Assembly (NCBI RefSeq): GCF_030056705.1 | Contig: NZ_JASHIC010000013.1 | Location: 1 to 64,000 of the forward strand | Direction of reading: 5' to 3' | DNA length: 64,000 nucleotides | Source: Flectobacillus longus | GTDB lineage: Bacteria > Bacteroidota > Bacteroidia > Cytophagales > Spirosomataceae | Notes under the pieces: model-generated | Database searches by the model: none | Seen by the model: only the letters and a program-made list of their open reading frames with translations | What the model was told of the DNA's origin: nothing | Program-made: the position numbers and the translations under genes | Shown here: positions 8,648 to 17,500 of the stretch, in pieces | How the letters are laid out: the number at the start of each line of letters is the position of its first letter | Numbering within the stretch: position 1 is the first letter of the stretch

Positions 8648-8655
8648 CAAATATA
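8648..8655 (-). promoter_or_regulatory. -7 box of the permease promoter
   Basis: CAAATATA reads TATATTTG on the minus strand, an exact TAnnTTTG, placed about 80 bp upstream of the permease ATG. The -33 element is not obvious. Confidence 0.4.
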
Positions 8656-8731
8656 CTATTTGAGCACGATTTATTTATATGGATTTGGAGAATACAAGAC
8701 AGGAATCATGGAAATGTATAATTGTGGATAG

Positions 8732-8755
8732 TTTATGAGTTTGAAAACTCATAAA
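8732..8755. repeat. 11-bp inverted repeat
   Basis: TTTATGAGTTT (8732-8742) and AAACTCATAAA (8745-8755) are perfectly complementary with a 2-nt gap. It is the left-most element of the hairpin cluster. Confidence 0.5.
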
Positions 8756-8788
8756 AAAGTAAGTCCAAGTCTGACGACTTGAACTAGT

Positions 8789-8882
8789 TATTCATAAAAA
8801 AACTACCCCAAGTTTGAAGACTTAGGGTAGTTTTTTATGAATAACTCTTCCAATCAGTGGGTGAATAAATTCACCCACTGAT
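8789..8882 (-). terminator. double terminator of the GTPase operon
   Basis: Two stems follow the last gene of the operon. The first on the minus strand is ATCAGTGGGTGAAT (8853-8866) with ATTCACCCACTGAT (8869-8882), 14 bp perfect. The second is a long stem pairing about 8789-8811 with about 8828-8849 (AGTTATTCAT arms with A/T tracts and a CTACCC core), with one unpaired A. Together they should end transcription strongly. Confidence 0.7.
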
Positions 8883-8900
8883 GTGATATGACGACCTCCC

Positions 8901-10301
8901 CTATTGGGCTGAAGGAATATTCTTTAAGGAAGTACAAATCACTTTATCATCCTTAAAACATGCTGGGTTTCTTTTTATCAGTTCGGCTTTGTAGGCGAGC
9001 TTTTGATTACCATATATGCTAGTTATATCTGTTTTGTTTTTGGCAAAAATCAAATTCACTACGCTATCTGCCGTTTGATTCTGAATCATACTATTTTTGA
9101 AAGTATAGGCTATATCTTTTTCTTTCAGAACTGATTTGGGCAATGGATTCAAAGGTGGAATTTCTACCTTCGGGGGTACTACTGGAATGGGCGTAGGTGG
9201 TGCTGGTGTTACTGCTACAGTTGGAGTCGTAGCAACAACATTATATCGCTCATATTCTCGGTAACCCGCATATCCACAGGTAAGCAGCAAGATGATAGAC
9301 AAGCCTCTCCAAAATTGATATGAGCTTAGTATGGAAGAATCCTCCTCCTCAGGATAACTGATGTCGGGGGATTCGAAGGGATTATCAGTTTTGGGCTTGC
9401 TGCTGGATAATTGTTTAAGTTGTGCTTTCAACTCATTATACTTTTTGACTAAATCGTTGTGTTCGGCAATGAGCTTATTTTGATTGCTTTGTTTCTTTAA
9501 AATAGACATATCCCAATTTCTTGGGGTGATTTCTTCGGGAGTGTTCTTTTCAGGTGAAGTATTTTTATTTTTCTGAAAAGAAGGGTTTTTACTTTTCTGT
9601 TGTTCAAAACGTTCTATTTCCTTCGCTGCTTTTCTTTTTTCTATTTCTGCTAAAAATTGCTCAGAATTGATAAAAGTATACAGTCCCTTTTCAATTACAT
9701 AATTGGCAATATCAACCGAGTCGGTGAAATAAATGGTATCAAAATCGCTTAGTAAATAGGCACTTTTTTGTAAAAACAGATTTAATTCAGACGTCAAATC
9801 ACAATAAACTACCAAAAAACTATTTCTTGTTTTTTGAAATAAAGTGGCGTCTAAAGCCTTGAAATTCAGGTCAAGCTTATTGAGATCTTTGGGCTCACGA
9901 ACAATCAACTCGTCGGAATGCTTCACTTGAAGCACATTGTTGATAATATTACGCTGTTCGGCGATAATATCAGCATGAAACTCGTCGAGACATGAAATTA
10001 CCAAAGGCTCTTCGCAATTGGTGTTGAAAAAAGTAATACTCGACCCAATAAAAGTGCCTCCTCTATCGGAATGCTGTTCGCGTGCAAACGAATATTGAGT
10101 ATAAGATAAAGCTTTGGCACCGTTGGCAACTTCTTTTCTAATCGAATACAAATTTGCCTTTGGGTAAATCGTAATCGCATTGGTATTGAGGTCAAATGAC
10201 TTCAAATAGCGAGAGTTCGGGTTATTTAAAAAAAAGGTTTGTTTAAATCCGTTAGGAATACCAAAGGTCCCAAAAGCTAATAAATCAATCGAAGTGGACA
10301 T
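8901..10301 (-). CDS. membrane-anchored protein of the GTPase operon, unknown
   Basis: This 466-residue protein is not assigned. Residues 1-230 are a soluble domain (IDLLAFGTFGIPNGFKQTFF, then SDRGGTFIGSSITFF at 79-93). Residues 215-300 are charged with a probable coiled coil at 266-300. A single membrane helix spans about 331-347, followed by a proline-rich linker (about 360-390) and a short C-terminal domain with two cysteines (C448, C456). The expected topology is cytoplasmic N-terminus and periplasmic C-terminus. The N-terminal pattern recalls GTPase-associated GAP1-type domains of bacterial conflict systems, but this is only a by-eye impression. The ATG at 10301 is chosen over TTG at 10307; it is 11 bp after the GTPase stop, so the two are surely co-transcribed. 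Confidence 0.8.
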   Translation of the reverse strand: MSTSIDLLAFGTFGIPNGFKQTFFLNNPNSRYLKSFDLNTNAITIYPKANLYSIRKEVANGAKALSYTQYSFAREQHSDRGGTFIGSSITFFNTNCEEPLVISCLDEFHADIIAEQRNIINNVLQVKHSDELIVREPKDLNKLDLNFKALDATLFQKTRNSFLVVYCDLTSELNLFLQKSAYLLSDFDTIYFTDSVDIANYVIEKGLYTFINSEQFLAEIEKRKAAKEIERFEQQKSKNPSFQKNKNTSPEKNTPEEITPRNWDMSILKKQSNQNKLIAEHNDLVKKYNELKAQLKQLSSSKPKTDNPFESPDISYPEEEDSSILSSYQFWRGLSIILLLTCGYAGYREYERYNVVATTPTVAVTPAPPTPIPVVPPKVEIPPLNPLPKSVLKEKDIAYTFKNSMIQNQTADSVVNLIFAKNKTDITSIYGNQKLAYKAELIKRNPACFKDDKVICTSLKNIPSAQ

Positions 10302-10312
10302 AGTCAAGTGGT

Positions 10313-11203
10313 TTATTTGCCAAAAAATCTTTCCCAGAATGTGCCTTCATAGTTGATATCGACACCCACAATGCTACGATACAACCATTCGGACAATACT
10401 TTTGCAGTTTGGAGGTTCAACTTAGTTAGTCGCTCCTCTCCTATCGAGTTTTTCTCGATATGTCCGATTGTATAAAAAGATTTATTTAAGCCATAAGTAT
10501 CCATTCTTTGACTAGTCATAGGCATACGATCACGAATAAAATTATCAAGCTGTTCGACACTCGACACACCCATAGAGCCCGACTTATCCCATTTGGATAC
10601 GACTAGAATAGCATTGACTGATTTCAGACTTTTTCCTTTTCTTTCGAGTTCGTTCAAAAAACTCATCATCAAAGCATCATCATTATGTGCCGTGTCATAA
10701 TCCGTAACCAAAATAAAATTAAGAGGAATATTGGCATTCAAATATTCATCGATACTACTATGGTAATTGCCTCCACGACGAATTTCGTAGTGGTTTTCGC
10801 CAGAGGTTTCCAAAAAAGTCAGCTTGATAGGTGGTACTTTTTTTGATTTATTATTAGGTTCAAATATCAAATCAATACGTGTCACACGGTCACGAGTGGT
10901 ACGATTGGGTAAGACCCCTTTTCGGATATTATCCAAAAAATCAAATAGTAAAACCTCTGCTTCTTTGCTATTGGGCGTATCAAGTTTGGGACGTAAAACA
11001 CCAGCCTGTGAACTTAAATAGTACAACATCGAAGACAAAATCACCGACTTCCCACTTTCGGCAGTACCAAAGAAAAACACAAAATTACTATCCTGCATCT
11101 GTATCGAAGGAGACGTAGTTTGCGCCATAGGTACAAAATCGCTGTCGTTATCCATTGACGATTTGGTACTGATGGGAGTTAATATTTTTTTATCGTTATT
11201 CAT
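10313..11203 (-). CDS. TRAFAC-like P-loop GTPase
   Basis: This 296-residue cytosolic protein has a small-GTPase-like core. G1/Walker A is GTAESGKS at 46-53 after a FVFFF strand. G3 is a degenerate ETSGE at 132-136 in place of DxxG. G4 is SKWD at 203-206 in place of NKxD, after the hydrophobic strand AILVV. A mobile, low-complexity N-terminus (1-40) and a C-terminal helix plus WERFF end flank it. It differs from translation or Era/Obg GTPases. The fold and neighbours recall the TRAFAC GTPases of NTP-dependent conflict systems (inference). It is the middle gene of a three-gene minus-strand operon with two membrane proteins. Confidence 0.8.
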   Translation of the reverse strand: MNNDKKILTPISTKSSMDNDSDFVPMAQTTSPSIQMQDSNFVFFFGTAESGKSVILSSMLYYLSSQAGVLRPKLDTPNSKEAEVLLFDFLDNIRKGVLPNRTTRDRVTRIDLIFEPNNKSKKVPPIKLTFLETSGENHYEIRRGGNYHSSIDEYLNANIPLNFILVTDYDTAHNDDALMMSFLNELERKGKSLKSVNAILVVSKWDKSGSMGVSSVEQLDNFIRDRMPMTSQRMDTYGLNKSFYTIGHIEKNSIGEERLTKLNLQTAKVLSEWLYRSIVGVDINYEGTFWERFFGK

Positions 11204-11217
11204 GGTGAAAAATTAAG

Positions 11218-11345
11218 TTAATATCACTCGCAATAAGCATTAGGCTTTATGCCCTATTAGCGTTTAGCTTTCAGCTGTGGGCATTCAGCAAAGATATATC
11301 TGTGATTAACTCTTTGCCTAGTGCCTGTTGCCTATTACCTAAACA
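11218..11345. repeat. degenerate palindromic intergenic repeat, copy R5
   Basis: This stretch between the membrane protein and GTPase genes contains AAGCATTAGGCTTTATGCC near its left end and GCCTAGTGCCTGTTGCCTA near its right end. These are the same word pairs as the repeats at 20127, 21773, 22768 and 41309. It interrupts the operon and may form an internal hairpin in the transcript. Confidence 0.5.
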
Positions 11346-11347
11346 TT

Positions 11348-12376
11348 CTAGTTATTCGGAATCAATACATTTCCACTTCTTTTGTGGGTAAATACACTTC
11401 CGCCATTGTTATTATTATCGCCTGGTTTAGTAACCAATAGCAAAATAATAGGAATGATAAAATCTAGAAGAATACAGCCTAACAACACGACCAACTGATA
11501 TACGCCAAAGTTTTGAACCGCATGGTCGAAAGCATAACCGATTTTGCCAATATCTTGCGTATTTGATTCTTTAGGCTCAAATTTGAATTTTTCTTCACCT
11601 AAAATATTGGTGGCTTTTTGTCCAAGCTTGTTGTATTCTGCCAAAGATTGATCAATAACGCCTTGTGCTTGTTCGTCTTTGTCCTTTTTAGGTAGTAGTA
11701 ATATCTCCTGAATCTTATCGCTCCATTTTTTAGTAGCTGCACTCAAGTCTGTTTTTAACTTTGCTTCCTCTGGCGAAAGGTCAGAAACGATACCATCTAT
11801 TTGTCGACCCATACGGTCAGCCAAATCGGCGTAGTCATTACCTACAGGACGAAGAATATCAACTTTTTGACCCAATAATTTTTCCAAATCCTTTATCAAC
11901 ATACGAGCACGATTTCCCATCCCTGGGTTTCCTTTATCCTGAATCTGCTCCACTAATTGCTTTTTCTTGGTCTCTACATTCTGAGCAGTCGCTTTATCAT
12001 ATTTATAGTTAAATTTTGAATTCACATCCGCTTCTAGCTTATCGAAACGAGCATTAATATCACGTAATTCAGCAGTATAAATATCGGTACGCATAAAACG
12101 TGTGTACAAGGCATTGAAGTTTGCCATAAAGCAAAATAGCGCAATAAACGAGTACACTGCCATTAATTTGCCTGTTGGGCGACCAGTAAGTTTGGCTTCA
12201 CGAAGCAACCAACATAGGTAAAGTAACAACAGGGACAATGCAAGCGAAATGACGATAGCCGCATGACCAAAAATCTGCTCCAATCCTTGCCAAGTTTGAT
12301 AAAAGCTCACACTTACCAATAGTAGTGCTAAACCTCCCAAGAATAAATCAGACGCAGTGATTCTTTGATTTCCCAT
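11348..12376 (-). CDS. four-TM membrane protein of the GTPase operon, unknown
   Basis: This 342-residue protein is not recognised. Hydrophobic segments at about 10-27, 38-57, 71-92 and 293-316 predict four membrane helices. They flank a large, charged, helical region (95-290) rich in K, D, E and Q with coiled-coil potential. The tail is polar with a GDNNNNGG stretch. The starting ATG at 12376 (MGNQRITASDLF) is preferred over an in-frame TTG at 12427. It opens the operon that continues with the GTPase and the anchored protein, so it may be the membrane scaffold the GTPase acts on. No catalytic motif is visible. Confidence 0.78.
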   Translation of the reverse strand: MGNQRITASDLFLGGLALLLVSVSFYQTWQGLEQIFGHAAIVISLALSLLLLYLCWLLREAKLTGRPTGKLMAVYSFIALFCFMANFNALYTRFMRTDIYTAELRDINARFDKLEADVNSKFNYKYDKATAQNVETKKKQLVEQIQDKGNPGMGNRARMLIKDLEKLLGQKVDILRPVGNDYADLADRMGRQIDGIVSDLSPEEAKLKTDLSAATKKWSDKIQEILLLPKKDKDEQAQGVIDQSLAEYNKLGQKATNILGEEKFKFEPKESNTQDIGKIGYAFDHAVQNFGVYQLVVLLGCILLDFIIPIILLLVTKPGDNNNNGGSVFTHKRSGNVLIPNN

Positions 12377-12988
12377 AAATTTTGACTGTTTGAATTGTAA
12401 AATTTCACCTATTACAAAGTGAACCAAGTTTATTTTGTTTGATTGAAAAGATGCTATCCATTAATAGTACAATTGTTATTAGGAGTCACTCAAGGTCAAA
12501 GAGTTAAGTCTCCGATTTGGCACAAAAACACTACTTTATTTCTTGTAGGACAAAATGGATAGTTGGCGATAGTATAACGTCTGATGCTTCGAAAAATTGG
12601 TTGAATTTCAGAAGAATACAAAACCCGTTACATAGGTCTAAATTAGGCGTTGCCCAAAGACTGTTATACAATTAAATGATGTATGCCAATAAATGCTCGT
12701 TGGATGGTAAAATGACTAGCTCAACATTCGGAGTACATTGAATATTGTTAGAAAATGCTGGAAGAAAAGAGATATTGGAATAATATAGATACATAATTAT
12801 ACAAGAGATAAACGTGAATAGTCGACAAATTGATTTATCTCTAAATATAACGCCAGTCAGCCCCTCAAAGGCATAGGTAAGATAAGGTTTGGGATGAATT
12901 TAGGGTTTTATGGGGTGAAATGGTGATGTCTCATCGATACATTCATTATAATCCTTATTTCTCCAAATAAGAACTATTGTATCTTTTG
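12377..12988. other. intergenic region upstream of the GTPase operon
   Basis: This gap of about 610 bp has no convincing ORF, RNA or repeat. It must contain the promoter for the operon, but I see no clear TAnnTTTG box on the minus strand. Confidence 0.5.
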
Positions 12989-13372
12989 TTATATGGAATA
13001 GGGATCAATAACATTTAATTCAGGTATATTATCGAACCCTTTATCATTTGTTATGAGAGTAAGATTATAGACAATAGCTGTTGCTGCAATAATTGCGTCA
13101 GGAGTTTTTATCTTGCGACTTCTTCTTAGTCGTACACATCTTGTTATAATATCTTGGTCTAAGTCCAGAATTGTAGCATCAGAGATAAATTCTTTAATGA
13201 TAGCGTCCTTCGTCTTATCCTCGCTTACTCAAGAAAGTGCTTCAATTTGAGTAATTACAGAAATCCATGGGGTTTTGTCAAATACCTCTGCCAAAAACTC
13301 CATACCTACTTCACTAAGAGATTCTGAAAAAAAGCTAGAAATTGCGTTGTTATCAATCAAATACCTTTCCAT
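12989..13372 (-). pseudogene. PIN-domain toxin (VapC-like) broken by one in-frame TGA
   Basis: Reading from ATG at 13372, 127 codons would encode a full-length PIN domain RNase toxin, but codon 48 is TGA (13229-13231). The four acidic positions expected of a PIN nuclease are all present: D7 (YLIDNNAIS), E44 (VITQIEALS before the stop), D in TPDAIIAAT, and D in LITNDKGF. PIN proteins often have an aromatic residue after ALS, so TGG to TGA is the simplest lesion. There are no other frameshifts or stops, so the damage is recent, or it is a sequencing error. The reading frame overlaps the antitoxin by 16 bp, typical of a toxin-antitoxin pair. Confidence 0.75.
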
Positions 13373-13566
13373 TCATTTCTCATTTCCTGTGTATGACTAT
13401 TAAAACTTTGAGCGTCTTCTTTTGTAAAAACGCCTCGATATTTATCTGAAAGCTTTGATTCTTTGGTTCTCGTTTCCAAGACCTTTATCAAATGCAATTC
13501 CTCTAACTCATGTAGAAGACCTAATGCTTTTGGATTGGTTATTTCGATCAGTAAGGTATTATTCAT
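13357..13566 (-). CDS. small antitoxin paired with the PIN toxin
   Basis: This 69-residue protein begins MNNTLLIEITNPKALGLLHE, then a KLSDKYRGVFTKEDAQSF segment and a charged end (MRNEWKGI). The layout, with an N-terminal LxIExxNPKAxxLL element and a C-terminal segment that would bind the toxin, is common among small antitoxins of PIN toxins in Bacteroidota. It overlaps the start of the toxin frame, which implies coupled translation. It still appears intact although the toxin is interrupted. Confidence 0.75.
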   Translation of the reverse strand: MNNTLLIEITNPKALGLLHELEELHLIKVLETRTKESKLSDKYRGVFTKEDAQSFNSHTQEMRNEWKGI

Positions 13567-13669
13567 ATTAGTATCAATTTGTATCTAATATAGTGAAAAC
13601 TAAAAGAATATAAAACGGATGATTATCATTCTTTGTTGCTATCTCGCTATTTACAAATACTTATCACTA

Positions 13670-14452
13670 TTAATTCAAAATACTATTAGGCAACATTTGT
13701 AGAAAAGGTAATGCTTGAGCGTAATCTAGTTCTGTATATTCTAAACCTAATAATCTTATATTTTGATAATAGGTATTATGATACTGATAATAGTGTTTTT
13801 CGGATTGAATAAACCATGATTTCTCTCCCAAAAATTGTGCTAAAAACCATTTTTCTAATAGCCTCGCACTTCTCCCATTGCCGTCATTCCAAGGATGGAT
13901 TTTGACAAAAACTAAATGCACCATACTGGCAAAATAAAATACCTCTTCAAAACTTAAATTTTGCTTAAGCAAATTATCCAAGTCTTCATAAAATAGCTCT
14001 AACTCTCTATTCACAATAAAGGGAGAGGCAGACACATACTCTATTCTACCATCGGAGGTAGTTACATACATATTTTGTGTGCGCACTCGACCGTGATAAG
14101 CTTCCGATAGAATGTGTTTACTAAGCAACTGATGAACGATTTGGATATGCTCCTGAGTCATCTCATGATTCTTGGCATAGGTATAGGCATTATACAAATC
14201 ATCAATCTTTTTCGTGTAATCAGGCAAAAACTCTAAGCCAAATCTTTTGTACTTGATATAGGAATCCAACTCTATTTCCTCCCCTTCTATTTTGCTAGAA
14301 AACACGGAAGATACTGAGGTATAAAAACTAAAAGCATCTGTTGATATTTCGGCATCGTGTAACTGTTCAAAAGCATAATTGACCTTCGCAGGAAAGGATT
14401 CAAGATATACTTCTAACAAATCTGTTGGGATGATTTTCAGTTGATTTTCCAT
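13670..14452 (-). CDS. Fic family protein with built-in inhibitory helix (class II)
   Basis: Fic enzymes transfer AMP or another nucleotide moiety to hydroxyl side chains of target proteins. The 260 residues hold the catalytic motif HPWNDGNGRSAR (H186 to R197), a close match to HxFx(D/E)GNGRxxR with W for F. The N-terminal segment SSKIEG (S52-G57) matches the inhibitory motif (S/T)xxxE(G/N), so E56 probably blocks ATP binding, as in class II Fic proteins that need no separate antitoxin. A Fic-N-like region covers about 5-75. It lies just upstream of the PIN antitoxin on the same strand, about 100 bp away, and has no partner gene of its own. Confidence 0.92.
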   Translation of the reverse strand: MENQLKIIPTDLLEVYLESFPAKVNYAFEQLHDAEISTDAFSFYTSVSSVFSSKIEGEEIELDSYIKYKRFGLEFLPDYTKKIDDLYNAYTYAKNHEMTQEHIQIVHQLLSKHILSEAYHGRVRTQNMYVTTSDGRIEYVSASPFIVNRELELFYEDLDNLLKQNLSFEEVFYFASMVHLVFVKIHPWNDGNGRSARLLEKWFLAQFLGEKSWFIQSEKHYYQYHNTYYQNIRLLGLEYTELDYAQALPFLQMLPNSILN

Positions 14453-14546
14453 AGTTCAACAATTTTCAAGATATAGCACAAAGGTATTACCGTTCATATT
14501 GTCTTCCTAAATAGCATGAATCATTTTGAGTATCTCTGCTTCAAAT

Positions 14547-14584
14547 AAAAAACTGCACAAGTCTTTAAGTTCTTATGCAGTTTT
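14547..14584 (-). terminator. terminator of the hybrid histidine kinase
   Basis: AAAACTGCACAAG (14549-14561) pairs with CTTATGCAGTTTT (14572-14584), 12 of 13 positions, with a 10-nt loop. On the minus strand a T tract follows. It is 9 bp past the kinase stop. Confidence 0.8.
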
Positions 14585-14592
14585 AATAATTA

Positions 14593-17500
14593 CTAGTTTA
14601 GCTTTTTGTAGGCTTCTTTGAAATGCTCAAATTCGGTTTGTAAAATTTTCATTTCTGACTCAAAATATTGAAAATCACAAACTTTGGCTTTGACTTCAAT
14701 ATGCCTTGTTATTTCATGCAAGCGTGAAGCACCGAGTGTTCCAGAATTGCCTTTGAGGGTATGAAGTTCGCCTTGCACTTTTTTACAGTTATTTTCATAA
14801 TATCCTTCTATCGCATTTTGGATTTGCTCTTCAGCTTCAGCTTCAAATCCTTCCATAATTGAGGCGACAAATTCCATATCTCCACCCACACTATCTGACA
14901 GTTGTTTGATAATGTCGGTATCTATCACTGGGAAAATATCTGATACATGAAAATCCGAAATCAGGGATACTGTTGCATCTTCTGCTTTTGGCTGCTCTGC
15001 CACTGGTTCTTCAATTTTTACGGGCACATCAACTTTCACCTCCACTACAGGCTCAGGTTTTATTTCTATAACTTTAGGCTGCTGTGGACGCTTACTGGCA
15101 TTTCTGTCAATCCATTCTTGTACTTTTCTGACCAAAATTTCTGCCCTGATTGGTTTTGCCACATAGTCATTCATACCTGCTGCTAAGAAACGATCACGGT
15201 CTTCTTTCATGGCATAGGCCGTCATGGCAATAATTGGTGGAATATCCATAGGAAGCGCTCTCAAATGCTGAGTGGTTTCGACACCATCCATTTCAGGCAT
15301 TTGAATATCCATAAAAATCATGTCATACGCACGGTCGAGATGGGAGGCTTCGACCAACTGAATCGCTCGTGTACCGCTATCAGCCGTAATCACTTCACAA
15401 CCTGATTTGCGTAAAATTTCACTGGCTACTTTACGGTTTGTGGCATTATCATCGACCAACAACAAGTGTGGATGATATTCTTTGAAATGGTTTACTACTT
15501 GGAATTGTTCCTCTTTCTTTTTCACCGAAACAGGACTAATATCAGTCTGCTTGATTTCGATAATAAACCAGAATGTACTACCATGTCCCCAGTCAGACAT
15601 CACACCAATATCTCCTTTCATCAAGCGGCAAAGCTCTTTTGAGATAGCTAAGCCCAAGCCTGTTCCACCAAATGATTTTTTGGTAGAATTGTCTACCTGC
15701 TGGAACGCGTTGAAAAGCATTTTAAGATTTTCTTGGGTAATACCGATTCCTGAGTCTTTTACCTCAACCTTAATTCTATTGAATTTACCACGTTTTTCAA
15801 GCAAACTTATATTGATATCTACCGTACCATTTTCGGTAAACTTCAAGGCATTTGAGGTAAGGTTTGATAAAATCTGTAGTAAACGAGTTTCATCAGCAAT
15901 GACATATTCTGGAATATTTGACCCAAAATTGCAATGAATTCGGTTGCCTTTATTAGCAGCAATTTGCGAGAACAACGCCAGTAATCTATCAAATACATCT
16001 TTGAATACAATAGGCGCTTCATGCAAGACCATTTTACCAGCCTCGATTTTTGCCAAATCCAAAATATCATTTAAGATATGTAATAGCGTTTCGGATGATT
16101 TTTTGATGGTCAATACATAATCCTTTTGCTCCTCATCAAGCGACGTATCATTGAGCAAGTCAATCATACCGATTACGCCGTTCATTGGTGTACGGATTTC
16201 GTGACTCATATTCGCCAAGAAACGCTCTTTAACTTTCAACGAACGTTCGGCTTCGTCTTTGGCTTTTACAATATCTTCTTGGTATTTTTTGAGGTCAGTA
16301 ATATCACGTCCAATACCTGATACTTCTTCAATCATGCCGTTTTTAAGCAAGATAGGGTTCAGGTAAATTTCTACCCATTTCTCTTCTCCTTCTACCGTTT
16401 CGAGCTGAATTTCGAAATGTTGCTTTTCTCCCCTAAAAGCTTCTTTGTATCTATCTTCTAGGATTTTGCGGTCTTCTTTGGTCACCATTTGAAAACCTAA
16501 CTTTTCGGTACTCAAAGTTAATTGAGGGCGAATTTTGATACGATTTTCTAGTAAACGAGAATATTCTTGATTGAAAGAAGTCAGCAACATTTTACGATTA
16601 ACAGACCACATTAAGTGCGAACTACCTTCAAAAATGGCATTCAAACGAGCTGTTTCACGTGCTAAGGCATCCTCAGCTTGTTTACGAGCAATTGCCAACG
16701 CCACCTGCCCCGAAATAAAGTCGAGCAATTCCAAATCTCGTTGCTCATATTTATTTTGACGTTCATACGATTTCACCCCGATAATACCTGTGGTTCTGTC
16801 ACCAATTTTGAGCGGTACGCAAAGCATGACCTTCGGTACTGTTCCATACAGATAAATCTGTTTAGAACGCCCTAATTCCTCGATTTGCTCGTCATACAAC
16901 ATCAGCGGACGATTGGCAGCAATAGCATATTCTGTCAGACCGTTGCCTAGTTTACGTTTGGTAAAATGTACACGATTGTCAAAATACTCATCGACATAAT
17001 AGGGGAAATATAAATAGCTTTGCTGAGGGTCGTATTGAGCAATAAAGAAGTTTTTTACATCAATTACTTCGCCTAGTTCTTTATGAATATTGGAATACAA
17101 ATCATCCAAATTGGTCGAATTGATAGCAGCTTGGGCAATACTTGCATAAAGTTTGGATGCACGCTCGGCACGAACTTTGGCAGTTGAGTTGTGAAAAATA
17201 CAACGAAATGCAGTGGCTTTATCTCCTTCAAAACGACAGTTTACCGAACCCGACAAATACAAACGACGACCATCTTTGCGACGAAAGACAGTTTCAAAAT
17301 CAGCAATTTTTTCACCGTTTTTGATTCGTTCAAACTTCTTGAGTGTTTCCTCCGCAAAATCTGGGTGCAATACATCACGAAGGTTGAGACTTGCCAACTC
17401 ATCGGATTCATAGCCCATTTTTTCTTGCCAAGACTTATTGACATACAAAAAACGTCCCGAAATACTGATGATTTGAATTAAATCGGAGGTATTGTTTACT

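Larger units (their letters stand above)
8569..8900. other. hairpin-rich intergenic region
   Basis: This gap lies upstream of the permease and downstream of the 8901 operon. It has a -7 box (8648-8655) and a cluster of inverted repeats: 8732-8755, about 8762-8786, 8789-8849 and 8853-8882. No ORF of note is present. Confidence 0.6.

Noticed and set aside
13229-13231. In-frame TGA of the PIN gene as a selenocysteine or reassigned Trp codon
   Set aside because: No SECIS-like hairpin is evident directly after it, other genes here end at TGA normally, and PIN nucleases do not use selenocysteine.
15482-15937. A 151-residue plus-strand frame inside the hybrid histidine kinase
   Set aside because: It overlaps the HATPase and receiver-linker coding region fully on the opposite strand, with no recognisable domain.
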